34,306 nt of DNA. Source: Lachnospiraceae bacterium. Lineage in GTDB: Bacteria; Bacillota; Clostridia; Lachnospirales; Lachnospiraceae. The notes under the pieces were generated by a model. The model was not told the DNA's origin and ran no database searches. It worked only from the letters and a program-made list of their open reading frames with translations. Position numbers and translations under genes: made by a program. The stretch is taken from contig JAAUZW010000015.1 of NCBI GenBank assembly GCA_014804385.1, positions 106,287 through 140,592 of the forward strand, in the 5' to 3' direction. Of this stretch, positions 22,340 to 30,638 are shown one piece after another. How positions within the stretch are numbered: the first letter of the stretch is position 1; the number at the start of each line of letters is the position of its first letter.

Positions 22340-25300
22340 ATGAAAAAGAAAAAACCCATTCAGGAGATCATTTTTGCGGTGTTCCTTTTTGTGGCCATTA
22401 TCCTTTTGTTTTTCTGGTTCAGGGAACAGAACAGCAGCCGGACAGTGAAGCAGAACAGAGATTATGCGGCGGATTCTGCGCAGATGAAGGCTGAGCAGAT
22501 TGACGATGAACTGAATAATGCTCTGGGTCAGATCAGAACCTATGCTTATTTTATAGGAGAAGGGCTGGATGTGCCTGTGGTCACGGCACAGATGCTTAGC
22601 ACAATGGAAACAAATTCCATATTTGATACCTTTATGTTTACAGATCCCGACGGTGTGGACTATGCTTCCGACGGGCGGACTGCCGACGCGACGGATCGAC
22701 AGTTTTATAAAGACGGCATTGCCGGAAACAGCGGCATTGAAGTTGTGTTTGATTCCCCGTTTTTTGATGAGACAATGCTGGGGGTTTATGCGCCCGTCTA
22801 TGTGGATGGAGAAATCATCGGCGTACTGCGGGGGGCTTATCTGGCGGAAGAATATTTGAGAAGCATGCTGGGTACTACATATTTCGGGGAGGCGGCCGAG
22901 GTATTTTTGTGTATGCCGGACGGCAGAGTGATCGCAAGCTCTGACGGTACGACTTATGAAGGGAATCTTCTGGATTCGCTGACGGGGGCGGGAGTGATCT
23001 GTCAGCATGATGCCGAATCGATTCAGCAAATATTTGAAAACGGCGGAGCAGGTGCTTTTACATGCGATAAATCCGGTAGAACAGACAATATCTGTGCCGT
23101 TTACCTGCCCCAAAATAAATATGTTCTGGTGCAGACATTTCCAAAAGATGTGACTGAGCGTATGATCAGGGAAGAAAATCTTGTAGGCATTCAGCTGGAG
23201 ACTATGCTGATCGTGCTGTTTGTTCTCTACATTATCATGATCATTATCCGTGCCGGACGGAAACGGAAAGAGCTGGAGAAGGAAAACCGGGAGATGGGGT
23301 ATATTATAAGCGGTGTTACCACGCTGTTTTCCCGGTTTGCGATGGTGGATTTCGAGGCGGATACTTATCAATATCTGGCGGGTACAAAGCCCGAGGACGG
23401 AGGGATCGAAGAAAGCGGAGAGTACCAGAGGCTCGTGACCTATCTTTCTTCTGCCGTGGAGGAGAGCATCTATCAGGAGATCGTAGATTTCATGAATAAA
23501 GATTCCATTATCGCGGCTATGCAGAAACAAAATGACCTGCGCTACGAAAGATGTGTGACAAAGGGCGGCCATACGGAATGGGAACACATGAATGTGATCT
23601 GTCTGGAAAGAAAAGATAATGTGGCATCTAAAGTTTTGTTTATCCGTCAGAATGTAACAGAGCTCAAGGAAAAGGAGCTGCGTATTCAGTGCGAAAGAGC
23701 ACTTGCAAACCGCAAGGAAAGACAGTATCAGATCGCGCTTATGTCTAATTCCTTATGCAGCTTTGAGTTTAACCTGACGCAGGATCTGGTTGAGCAGGAT
23801 ATTATCATGAAAATAGACGGACAGAGCATTTCGCTCCTTGCACGGGCGGGATTGACGGCGCCCTGTAAGGCTTCGGAATGCTTTGAAAAATGGAAACAGC
23901 GTGTTTTGGAGGAATCCATAGAAGAGTATTCCGCTACCGTAAACACAGAGAACCTGATCAGCTGCTATGAGCGGGGCGTCAGAGAAGTGATAGCAGAGTA
24001 TTGGGAAGGAGAGTCGGAAGAGGACCAGATGTGTGTACGCCAGTCTTTTATCATGACCAGAGACGACGGTACCGGCGACATTATGGTCATGGTGATAGCA
24101 AGAGATATCACGGAACAGGTCAGAAAACAGAGAGAGCAGACGCAGGCCCTGCAGGATGCGTTGCTGCAGGCACAGCATGCAAACAGGGCGAAAACCACAT
24201 TTTTGTCCAATATGTCTCATGATATCCGTACTCCCATGAACGCTATCATAGGATTTTCGACCATTGCGGTCAGCCATATTGATAATCAGGATCAGGTTCT
24301 GGACTGTCTGCAAAAAGTGCTTTCTTCCAGCAACCATCTGCTCAGCCTGATCAACGATGTTCTTGACATGAGCAGGATCGAGAGCGGAAAAGTGCAGATC
24401 AAAGAGCAGGAATGCAATATTTCTGAAATGATACATAATCTGGTAAATATCATTCAGCCGCAGGTCAAAGCAAAGCAGCTTGAATTATTTATCGATACCT
24501 TTGAGGTTACCAATGAGGATGTGATTGCCGATCCTTTAAAGTTAAATCAGGTATTCATCAATCTGTTGAGCAATGCGGTGAAGTATACGCCCGCCGGAGG
24601 CACGGTTTCCTTCCGTATCATGCAGAAGGGTACATTCCGGCACGGATACGGCGAATATATGTTTATCATTAAGGATAACGGCATCGGTATGTCACCGAAC
24701 TTTGTGGAACATATCTTTGAGCCTTTTGAACGGGAGTCCACTGTGACACAGAGCGGTATTGAGGGGACGGGACTGGGCATGGCCATCACCAAGAACATTG
24801 TGGAGATGATGAACGGCACCATCAGCGTTGAGAGCGAGATGGGCAAGGGAAGCACCTTTACGGTAGAATTGGAATTAAAGCTGCAGGATGTGGAGAAGAC
24901 CGCACAGCAGATCGGGGAGCTGGAGGGCCTGCGTGCGCTGGTTGTGGATGACGATCTCAATGTCTGCGACAGCGTCAGCAAGATGTTAAAACAGATCGGC
25001 CTGCGCGCCGAGTGGACAACCTCCGGCAGAGAGGCGGTGTACCGCGCAAAGGCTGCTCATGATGAGGGGGATTTTTATCATACGTATATCATTGACTGGC
25101 AGATGCCGGGGCTCAGCGGTGTGGAGACTGCCAGAAAGATCAGGGATGCGGTTGGCAATGAGGCCCCCATTATCATTCTGACGGCTTATGACTGGACAGA
25201 TATTGAGGAGGAAGCAAAGGCCGCGGGCGTTACGGCTTTCTGTGCGAAGCCTATGTTCATGTCCGATCTGAAAACAGTGCTTCTGGCTGCCAATAATCTG

Positions 25301-25726
25301 TTGGAAAAACAGGAAGATGTTCCGGAATGGACCTTGGCTGATTTTAAAGGAAAGCGTATTCTTCTGGTGGAGGATATTGAGATGAACCGCGAGATCGCTC
25401 AGGTCATTCTGGAAGAGGCCGGTTTCCTTGTAGATACAGCGCCGGACGGGACAGATGCGGTGTCGATCATGGAGAAGGCGGAAGAAAATTATTACGACGC
25501 GATCTTGATGGATATACAGATGCCCATTATGGATGGGTATGAGGCGACCAGGACCATCCGCAGTCTGCAGAGAAACGACGTGAAAAATCTGCCTATTATT
25601 GCCATGACAGCGAATGCGTTGGAGGAGGATAAGGAGGCGGCGCTTATGAACGGCATGGATGCTCACATCGCCAAACCTCTTGATATGGATATTTTCATAT
25701 CTGTACTTAAAAAGTTTCTTGGGTAA
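22340..25726 (+). CDS. Hybrid sensor histidine kinase with two receiver domains
   Basis: A 1,128-residue membrane signalling protein. Two membrane helices (about residues 9-27 and 288-306) flank an extracytoplasmic Cache-like sensor domain. PAS-like regions follow, then a short coiled coil into the HisKA box SHDIRTPMNAIIGF with phospho-acceptor His627. The ATPase domain has NQVFINLLSNAVKYTPAGG, DNGIGM and GTGLGMAI. Two receiver domains come last: Asp919 in IIDWQMPG and Asp1058 in ILMDIQMP, each with the conserved lysine (CAKP and IAKP). No separate response regulator or HPt is adjacent, so output is unknown. The stop lies one base from the end of the convergent MBL-fold gene. Confidence 0.93.
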   Translation: MKKKKPIQEIIFAVFLFVAIILLFFWFREQNSSRTVKQNRDYAADSAQMKAEQIDDELNNALGQIRTYAYFIGEGLDVPVVTAQMLSTMETNSIFDTFMFTDPDGVDYASDGRTADATDRQFYKDGIAGNSGIEVVFDSPFFDETMLGVYAPVYVDGEIIGVLRGAYLAEEYLRSMLGTTYFGEAAEVFLCMPDGRVIASSDGTTYEGNLLDSLTGAGVICQHDAESIQQIFENGGAGAFTCDKSGRTDNICAVYLPQNKYVLVQTFPKDVTERMIREENLVGIQLETMLIVLFVLYIIMIIIRAGRKRKELEKENREMGYIISGVTTLFSRFAMVDFEADTYQYLAGTKPEDGGIEESGEYQRLVTYLSSAVEESIYQEIVDFMNKDSIIAAMQKQNDLRYERCVTKGGHTEWEHMNVICLERKDNVASKVLFIRQNVTELKEKELRIQCERALANRKERQYQIALMSNSLCSFEFNLTQDLVEQDIIMKIDGQSISLLARAGLTAPCKASECFEKWKQRVLEESIEEYSATVNTENLISCYERGVREVIAEYWEGESEEDQMCVRQSFIMTRDDGTGDIMVMVIARDITEQVRKQREQTQALQDALLQAQHANRAKTTFLSNMSHDIRTPMNAIIGFSTIAVSHIDNQDQVLDCLQKVLSSSNHLLSLINDVLDMSRIESGKVQIKEQECNISEMIHNLVNIIQPQVKAKQLELFIDTFEVTNEDVIADPLKLNQVFINLLSNAVKYTPAGGTVSFRIMQKGTFRHGYGEYMFIIKDNGIGMSPNFVEHIFEPFERESTVTQSGIEGTGLGMAITKNIVEMMNGTISVESEMGKGSTFTVELELKLQDVEKTAQQIGELEGLRALVVDDDLNVCDSVSKMLKQIGLRAEWTTSGREAVYRAKAAHDEGDFYHTYIIDWQMPGLSGVETARKIRDAVGNEAPIIILTAYDWTDIEEEAKAAGVTAFCAKPMFMSDLKTVLLAANNLLEKQEDVPEWTLADFKGKRILLVEDIEMNREIAQVILEEAGFLVDTAPDGTDAVSIMEKAEENYYDAILMDIQMPIMDGYEATRTIRSLQRNDVKNLPIIAMTANALEEDKEAALMNGMDAHIAKPLDMDIFISVLKKFLG

Positions 25727-25727
25727 A

Positions 25728-26882
25728 TCAGGGGTTACATTTCTTACAGGGCACATATCCCTGCGCGATAATACTCTCCCGGTTTTCGGAGCTGTCTACT
25801 CTGTTTGTGGTGGGCAGGGAGTTACAGGTAGGCTTGTGGAACTTTTTGGTCTTACTGTTGAGGACATAGGTAAGTTCAGTGGTGGCCGGAGCAGCACTTT
25901 TCGAGGGCGTTTCCTCTATGGAGGGAGCGCTTTCTTTTTGTGGTGCGGGCGCCGGTGTATTGGACGCAGTCGCAGAGGAAGCAGTCTTACTCGAGTTGGC
26001 GGTGGCTTCGCCTGCCTTCCAGGTCTCGGAGGCGGGCACATTAAAGGTGATCGTCCTGCCGTCTGTGGAGGCAATGATGGTACCGTCCTCATCAGTCCGG
26101 TATACTTTTACGCCGTTTGTCCGAAGTGTATTCAGGGTCTCCGCGTGAGGGTGACCGTAGGAGTTCCCTTCTCCGCAGCTGATCACCGCGTAGGTGGGAT
26201 TGACCGCTTTGATCAATTCCTTTGAAGTGGAGTATTTGCTGCCGTGGTGTCCTACCTTATAGACGTCCGCGGAGAGGGAGATGTCAGTCCCTAAAATGTC
26301 CGCTTCGGCGTCCTCTCCGGCGTCCCCCGTAAAGAGGAAGGAAGTGCTTCCGTTCTTCAGAAGGAGCGCGATAGAGGCGTCGTTGGGATTGTCGTATTCT
26401 TTGCCGGGAGCCAGGATCGTTATGGTGGCGGTTCCCAGCGTATATTTACTGTTGACTTTAGGAGTCAACGATTTAAGACGCTTGTTATCCAGCGCCTGAA
26501 TCAGCTTCTGATAGGTTTTATTGTCTTTTTCATAATTGGAGACGAATACTTTGGAAATATCAAATTTTGTGAGGATCACCGGTGCACCGCCGATATGGTC
26601 AGCATCCGGATGGGTCAGGATCAGATAATCCAGTTTGGTGATCTTTTGCTTTTGCAGGTAATTCTGGATCGCGGTGCCTTTGCTGTCATCGCCCGCATCG
26701 ATCAGCATGGCGTGATCGCCGCAGGTGACCAGCGTGGCATCTCCCTGTCCCACATCAATAAAATGGACTTCCATTTTATCAGGACCAACTGCGAAGGCCG
26801 GCGTCGGCGCAGACAGAGCGCAGCCCAGCAAAACGGATGCAGTAAGAGCCAGATACAGAATTTTCCGATACCATTTTTTCAT
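25728..26882 (-). CDS. Secreted ComEC-like metallo-beta-lactamase-fold hydrolase
   Basis: A 384-residue exported protein. The start MKKWYRKILYLALTASVLLGC...AFA is a signal peptide; VLLGC could be a lipobox, but cleavage after AFA is also possible. The MBL domain has HFIDVGQGDATLV, the metal motif THPDADHIGG, FTGDAG and KVGHHGSKYSTS, as in the C-terminal domain of ComEC. A Ser/Ala/Pro-rich linker leads to a short C-terminal module YVLNSKTKKFHKPTCNSL...GYVPCKKCNP, which resembles an Ada-like metal-binding knuckle. Such stand-alone proteins may act on extracellular nucleic acid or related phosphodiesters. The 5' flank carries a palindromic repeat 30 bases upstream of the start. Confidence 0.88.
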   Translation of the reverse strand: MKKWYRKILYLALTASVLLGCALSAPTPAFAVGPDKMEVHFIDVGQGDATLVTCGDHAMLIDAGDDSKGTAIQNYLQKQKITKLDYLILTHPDADHIGGAPVILTKFDISKVFVSNYEKDNKTYQKLIQALDNKRLKSLTPKVNSKYTLGTATITILAPGKEYDNPNDASIALLLKNGSTSFLFTGDAGEDAEADILGTDISLSADVYKVGHHGSKYSTSKELIKAVNPTYAVISCGEGNSYGHPHAETLNTLRTNGVKVYRTDEDGTIIASTDGRTITFNVPASETWKAGEATANSSKTASSATASNTPAPAPQKESAPSIEETPSKSAAPATTELTYVLNSKTKKFHKPTCNSLPTTNRVDSSENRESIIAQGYVPCKKCNP

Positions 26883-27178
26883 GTCAATATCCCCTTTTTA
26901 TGCTATAGAAAATTGCGACAGTGTAAAACATTGAAGGAGAATGCGAAGCATTCTCTTAATCGAGCGCGCCGCGCTCGATTTCTTATAATATAGCACAGGA
27001 GTGCCCGGGATGCCAGAGGCATAGAGGGCGGTTTTGTGCACAATACCTAATTTCCAGAGGTGCAAATAGGCAAAACGCGCATTGACTTTCTCATATACGT
27101 TTTGTTATTCTTGTCATATGAACAACCGATTGCGCAAAGCAAAATAAGAGCCGAAAGGGAAATGGAGGACAAGACAGT
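26883..27178. other. Divergent intergenic region with palindromic repeat copy A
   Basis: About 300 bases between the MBL-fold gene and the 612-residue unknown gene. The left third is the palindromic repeat (26915-26990). The rest shows no gene; the unknown gene's ribosome site GGAGG lies close to its start. Confidence 0.55.
26915..26990. repeat. Palindromic repeat family, copy A
   Basis: Begins GCGACAGTGTAAAACATT, then hairpin GAGAATGCGAAGCATTCTC, then hairpin ATCGAGCGCGCCGCGCTCGAT and an AT tail TTTCTTATAA. The same order of parts occurs at 29328-29427, so this is a dispersed repeat, probably a small non-autonomous mobile element. Confidence 0.8.
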
Positions 27179-29017
27179 ATGGACAAGTTTATTGTCAATA
27201 TCATCCATCGGCCGGAGATGGTACCTGAGTATGCAGAAAAGGTGACCGGACACGGCAAAGAGGAGGATATCGGAAGAAAAGAGCTTTTGACGGAATCTCT
27301 GGATATCTTTAAGACACAGCAGGCGATCGCCCACAAGAATGGCTTAAAGACAACGATTCAGATGACCTACGCTTCTTTATTTAATGATGAGGCGGTGGCG
27401 CTTGCCAAAGAGGACCACGAGAAATACGGGGATGAGATCGCCCTGTCGTTGCTCGGCCTGCCCTGTGAGGAATTTCGTGAGAAATATAAGACCAAGGATT
27501 TCTGTATCTGGATGTTCTCCATGGAAGACAAAAAATCCATTGTGAACGACGTGTTCGGCAAATTCAAGGACCGCTTCGGGTTTTATCCGGAGTCTACAGG
27601 ATCCTATTATCTGGACGCGGATCTGGTAAATTATATCAAGGAAAAGTACCCGATGGTGAAATGTGCTGTGGCTACCTGCTGGGAGGAAGGACCGAAGGCG
27701 TATCACACCTGTAACAATTCCTGGTACACCTTTATGGACGGCGGCCCCTGGGCGCCATGGATCCCCAGTAAGCAGAATGTTCATGCGCCGGCGGCGAACG
27801 AGGCGGAGGACAGCGGTATCGTAGCGATCCCGCATTTGTCCAGAGACCTGATCGCCTGCTATGACGGCAACGGCTCTAACTTCGGCACCCATCCCCAGAA
27901 TGTGCTGCGGAGTATGTGCTACGATTCCAAGACATGGGAATATCCTTATATGTACAATTTGATCGATCAGTTCCGGTCTTTGGCGAAATACAATAACGGC
28001 TACGCTTACAACATGATGTTTGTAGGTCCCGGCTGGATGAATAAGATGGGACGCTGGGAGGCTCCCTATGAGCTGCTGCTCAAGTCCTATGAGGACGGCA
28101 TGGCATATTACGGACAGCTCAAGAAGGAAGGGAAACTGGACGACATGACCATGGCGGAGTTCGCGGATTACTATCGCGCCAACAGAAGGCTGACGGAGCC
28201 GGAGTGTGCGTTATGGAGAGATATCCTGTATGGATCGGACAAGCAGCTTTTCTGGTACTGCGATCCTTACATGAGAGTCTGCGCCAATATGGATCAGGGA
28301 GGCGCTATCGTGGATCTGCGGCCTTATGCGGCGAAGCTGGAGTGGCCGGTGGGTATCGGCACCAAGCATGTGACGGACGCTTCTTACCCTTTCCTGATTC
28401 AGGAGAAATACCGGGCGGGCTATTTTACACACTATGCGGGTGAAGGAACAGTCAGAAGCGCGAAGCTGACCCATAACGGCGAGGAAGTGGATCTGTGTCT
28501 GTGCAGGACCAAGGCTCATTTCTCTCAGGAGGGCAATACCAGGATCCTCACGCTGGATCCCGTGGACATCGAGTTCTATGATCTGACTGTGAAGCTGCAG
28601 ACAAAGCTGTACTTCGAGGAGGGCAGCTCCAATATCAAGATCGAGAGAACCATCTTGGAAATGAGTGATCCCACTGCCGAGGTGGAGATCAACGAGTACA
28701 TGGTGGCCTGCTACGGCACCACGGAGTACACTGAGGATATGACGAACATTGTGCTGTCAGTTACCGACGGGGCGCAGACCAGGAGCATTGACTATGCTTA
28801 TAAGTGCCGCGAGGAGGCGCTTGCAGGTGCAACGGAGGCTGTTGCGGTGGTTCCCGAGATCGAGACACGGGTTTCCATCAGCTGTGAAAAGAAGGATGCG
28901 GTGGGGTATATCAGAGAGGGCTATGCATTCTCCCCGATGTTTACGTTAGGCTACACCACCAAGTTAAAGGATAAGGAGGTATTTGCGACATGGCTCAATC
29001 TGGCAAAGGCAAATTAA
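27179..29017 (+). CDS. Unrecognised 612-residue protein, possibly carbohydrate-active
   Basis: A large cytoplasmic protein without signal peptide or membrane helix. I do not recognise the family with certainty. The first 350 residues look like an alpha/beta barrel (polysaccharide-deacetylase-like or glycosidase-like), with conserved-looking aromatic and acidic clusters such as FGFYPESTGSYYLDADL, MDGGPWAPWIPSKQN and MFVGPGWMNKMGRWE. From about residue 390 onward the sequence is beta-rich with sandwich-like strands. A carbohydrate role would fit the GH53 gene 300 bases downstream and the GH3 upstream, but this is inference. The ATG has GGAGG upstream. Its last 28 bases overlap the next gene, a zinc-ribbon protein in another frame. 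Confidence 0.7.
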   Translation: MDKFIVNIIHRPEMVPEYAEKVTGHGKEEDIGRKELLTESLDIFKTQQAIAHKNGLKTTIQMTYASLFNDEAVALAKEDHEKYGDEIALSLLGLPCEEFREKYKTKDFCIWMFSMEDKKSIVNDVFGKFKDRFGFYPESTGSYYLDADLVNYIKEKYPMVKCAVATCWEEGPKAYHTCNNSWYTFMDGGPWAPWIPSKQNVHAPAANEAEDSGIVAIPHLSRDLIACYDGNGSNFGTHPQNVLRSMCYDSKTWEYPYMYNLIDQFRSLAKYNNGYAYNMMFVGPGWMNKMGRWEAPYELLLKSYEDGMAYYGQLKKEGKLDDMTMAEFADYYRANRRLTEPECALWRDILYGSDKQLFWYCDPYMRVCANMDQGGAIVDLRPYAAKLEWPVGIGTKHVTDASYPFLIQEKYRAGYFTHYAGEGTVRSAKLTHNGEEVDLCLCRTKAHFSQEGNTRILTLDPVDIEFYDLTVKLQTKLYFEEGSSNIKIERTILEMSDPTAEVEINEYMVACYGTTEYTEDMTNIVLSVTDGAQTRSIDYAYKCREEALAGATEAVAVVPEIETRVSISCEKKDAVGYIREGYAFSPMFTLGYTTKLKDKEVFATWLNLAKAN

Positions 29018-29208
29018 ATTACAGATGTCCCTCCTGCTTTATGAGAGATCTGGATATCGACATGTTTTATGATAAGGATAAAAAGGAGTACCACTGCATC
29101 CGTTGTCAGTATGTGGGAACAGAGGAGGACGTGCTGGAGAAGAACGAGCTGGTACGTTTCCGTTACAAGGCGGCGATGAAGCGTTACACAAAGTTTGACT
29201 TTGACTAA
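28990..29208 (+). CDS. Small zinc-ribbon protein
   Basis: A 72-residue protein with two cysteine pairs, CPSC near residue 14 and CIRC near residue 37, spaced as a rubredoxin-like zinc ribbon; the C-terminal part is helical and basic. The start overlaps the end of the 612-residue gene by 28 bases in a different frame, with AAGGAGG just upstream, so it is translationally coupled to it. It could be a metal-binding accessory or a small nucleic-acid-binding protein. A strong hairpin terminator follows, showing the pair ends a transcript. Confidence 0.78.
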   Translation: MAQSGKGKLNYRCPSCFMRDLDIDMFYDKDKKEYHCIRCQYVGTEEDVLEKNELVRFRYKAAMKRYTKFDFD

Positions 29209-29226
29209 ATAAGTCAAGATAAAGGC

Positions 29227-29287
29227 AACAAAAGCATATTCCGGTGACAGAGTCGGTCAGAGGATTCTGCCCGAATATGCTTTTGTT
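29227..29287 (+). terminator. Terminator after zinc-ribbon gene
   Basis: Arms AACAAAAGCATATTC (29227-29241) and GAATATGCTTTTGTT (29273-29287) are perfectly complementary over 15 bases with a 31-base loop. It follows the zinc-ribbon stop by 18 bases and ends 18 bases before the GH53 start, so GH53 probably uses its own promoter or reads through. Confidence 0.7.
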
Positions 29288-29305
29288 ATGAAATGGGAGG
29301 CGGGG

Positions 29306-30535
29306 ATGAAATCCTATATAGAAAAAGGCGACAGTGTAAAACATTTCAGGGAGAATGCGGAACATTCTCGTAACCGAGTTCGCGAGGCGAATCTCGCAAT
29401 TGAGCGAAGCTCAATTTTTTATAAAGGCATGGATCTGTCCACGATCAAAGAGGTGGAGAGTCTGGGCGGCAGATTTTACGATCGGGGTGTTGAAAAGGAT
29501 ATATTCGCTATCTTAAAAAGCTATGGCACGAATGCGGTGCGCCTGCGTCTGTGGAACGACCCTTACGGGGAGGATGGCACGCCCTATGGGGCGGGCACTA
29601 ACGATCTGGCTGCGACCATAGAGTTGGCGAAGCGCGCGAAAGAACATGGCATGGAGATCCTTCTGGATGTGCATTACAGCGATTTCTGGGCGGATCCCGG
29701 AAAACAGCGTGTGCCCAAGGCGTGGCGGGGGATGAATGAGGACCAATTGACTGAATCGGTCTACACTTTTACGAAGGAAACTCTGCTCGCCATGCGCAGG
29801 GCGGAAGCTTATCCGAATCTGATTCAGGTGGGAAATGAACTGTCACACGGCATGCTCTGGCCCTTGGGACAGCTTCCGGAATACGGCAATTACGATGGGC
29901 TGGCACGCTTTGTACGGGCAGGAATCCGTGGTGTGCGGGAAGTGGATGCGGATATGCCCATTATGCTCCATCTGGATAACGGCGGCAATAACGCGCTGTA
30001 CCGGGATTGGTTCGATCACTATCTGGAGCGGGGCGAAGATGATTTTCAGATCATCGGCCTGTCCTACTATCCCTTCTGGCACGGAAGTCTGGAAGACCTG
30101 CAGAACAATATGAATGATCTGGCAGTCCGTTACGGCAAGGAGTTGGTCATTGCGGAGGTATCCATGGGATTCACCATGGAGGACTATGGAACCTATGAGA
30201 AGCTGGCGCCCGGAGAGCGAAAGGGATATGCCACGAAACAAGAACTCGTGGAAAAGATTCCTTTTCCCATGAGCAAAGAGGGGCAGGCAGATTTCATGAA
30301 AGCAATATTTGCAGTGATCGATCAGGTGCCGGATGGCAAGGGCAGAGGCTTTTTCTACTGGGAGCCGGCCTGGATCCCTGTGCCGGGGTCGGGCTGGGCG
30401 AATGAAACGGCGTTAGCCTATATAGAGGAAAAGGGTCCCGGCGGTAATGAGTGGGCTAATCAGGCGCTGTTTGATTATGATGGCAATGCCCTGCCGGCGC
30501 TTGCTGTGATTCGGGATTATCAGCCGAAGGCATAG
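29306..30535 (+). CDS. GH53 arabinogalactan endo-beta-1,4-galactanase with repeat-derived N-terminus
   Basis: A 409-residue enzyme that cuts beta-1,4-galactan side chains of pectin. The catalytic residues fit GH53: acid/base Glu178 in QVGNELSHGMLWP and nucleophile Glu284 in VIAEVSMGF. The family start GMDLSTIKEVESLGG is present, and NAVRLRLWNDP and LLDVHYSDFWADPGKQ are typical. No signal peptide, so it should act inside the cell on imported galacto-oligosaccharides. Ahead of the catalytic domain lies about 30 residues (GDSVKHFRENAEHSRNRVR...) encoded by the palindromic repeat. ATG 29306 has GGGAGG upstream and is preferred over 29288. An internal start at Met (GMDLST) cannot be excluded. Confidence 0.9.
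   Translation: MKSYIEKGDSVKHFRENAEHSRNRVREANLAIERSSIFYKGMDLSTIKEVESLGGRFYDRGVEKDIFAILKSYGTNAVRLRLWNDPYGEDGTPYGAGTNDLAATIELAKRAKEHGMEILLDVHYSDFWADPGKQRVPKAWRGMNEDQLTESVYTFTKETLLAMRRAEAYPNLIQVGNELSHGMLWPLGQLPEYGNYDGLARFVRAGIRGVREVDADMPIMLHLDNGGNNALYRDWFDHYLERGEDDFQIIGLSYYPFWHGSLEDLQNNMNDLAVRYGKELVIAEVSMGFTMEDYGTYEKLAPGERKGYATKQELVEKIPFPMSKEGQADFMKAIFAVIDQVPDGKGRGFFYWEPAWIPVPGSGWANETALAYIEEKGPGGNEWANQALFDYDGNALPALAVIRDYQPKA
29328..29427. repeat. Palindromic repeat family, copy B, inside GH53 reading frame
   Basis: Starts GCGACAGTGTAAAACATT like copy A, followed by hairpin GAGAATGCGGAACATTCTC, an added hairpin around CGAG/CTCG, then ATTGAGCGAAGCTCAAT and TTTTTTATAA. It has an open frame through the whole length and joins in phase with the GH53 domain. 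Confidence 0.82.
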
Positions 30536-30550
30536 TGACGGGAATGTGGG

Positions 30551-30579
30551 TTGAAATTTTAGGACTTTCAGAGTAGAAT
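30551..30579 (+). promoter_or_regulatory. Putative sigma-A promoter of OFA transporter
   Basis: TTGAAA at 30551-30556 and TAGAAT at 30574-30579 with 17-base spacing, 59 bases before the transporter ATG. It is among the best promoter matches in the window. Confidence 0.6.
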
Positions 30580-30638
30580 ATAAAAAGGAATCGGCATTTT
30601 CGCCTTTTCAATCTATCTAAAACGAAAGGACAACGAAT

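Noticed and set aside
22334-23587. 417-aa minus-strand ORF opposite the hybrid kinase
   Set aside because: Antisense shadow of the Cache/PAS part; no ribosome site and no recognisable domain.
26595-26993. 132-aa plus-strand ORF including the palindromic repeat
   Set aside because: It is antisense to the MBL-fold gene and runs through the repeat by chance; no ribosome site.
26915-29427. CRISPR array
   Set aside because: Only two copies 2.4 kb apart with no regular spacers, and no cas genes in the window.
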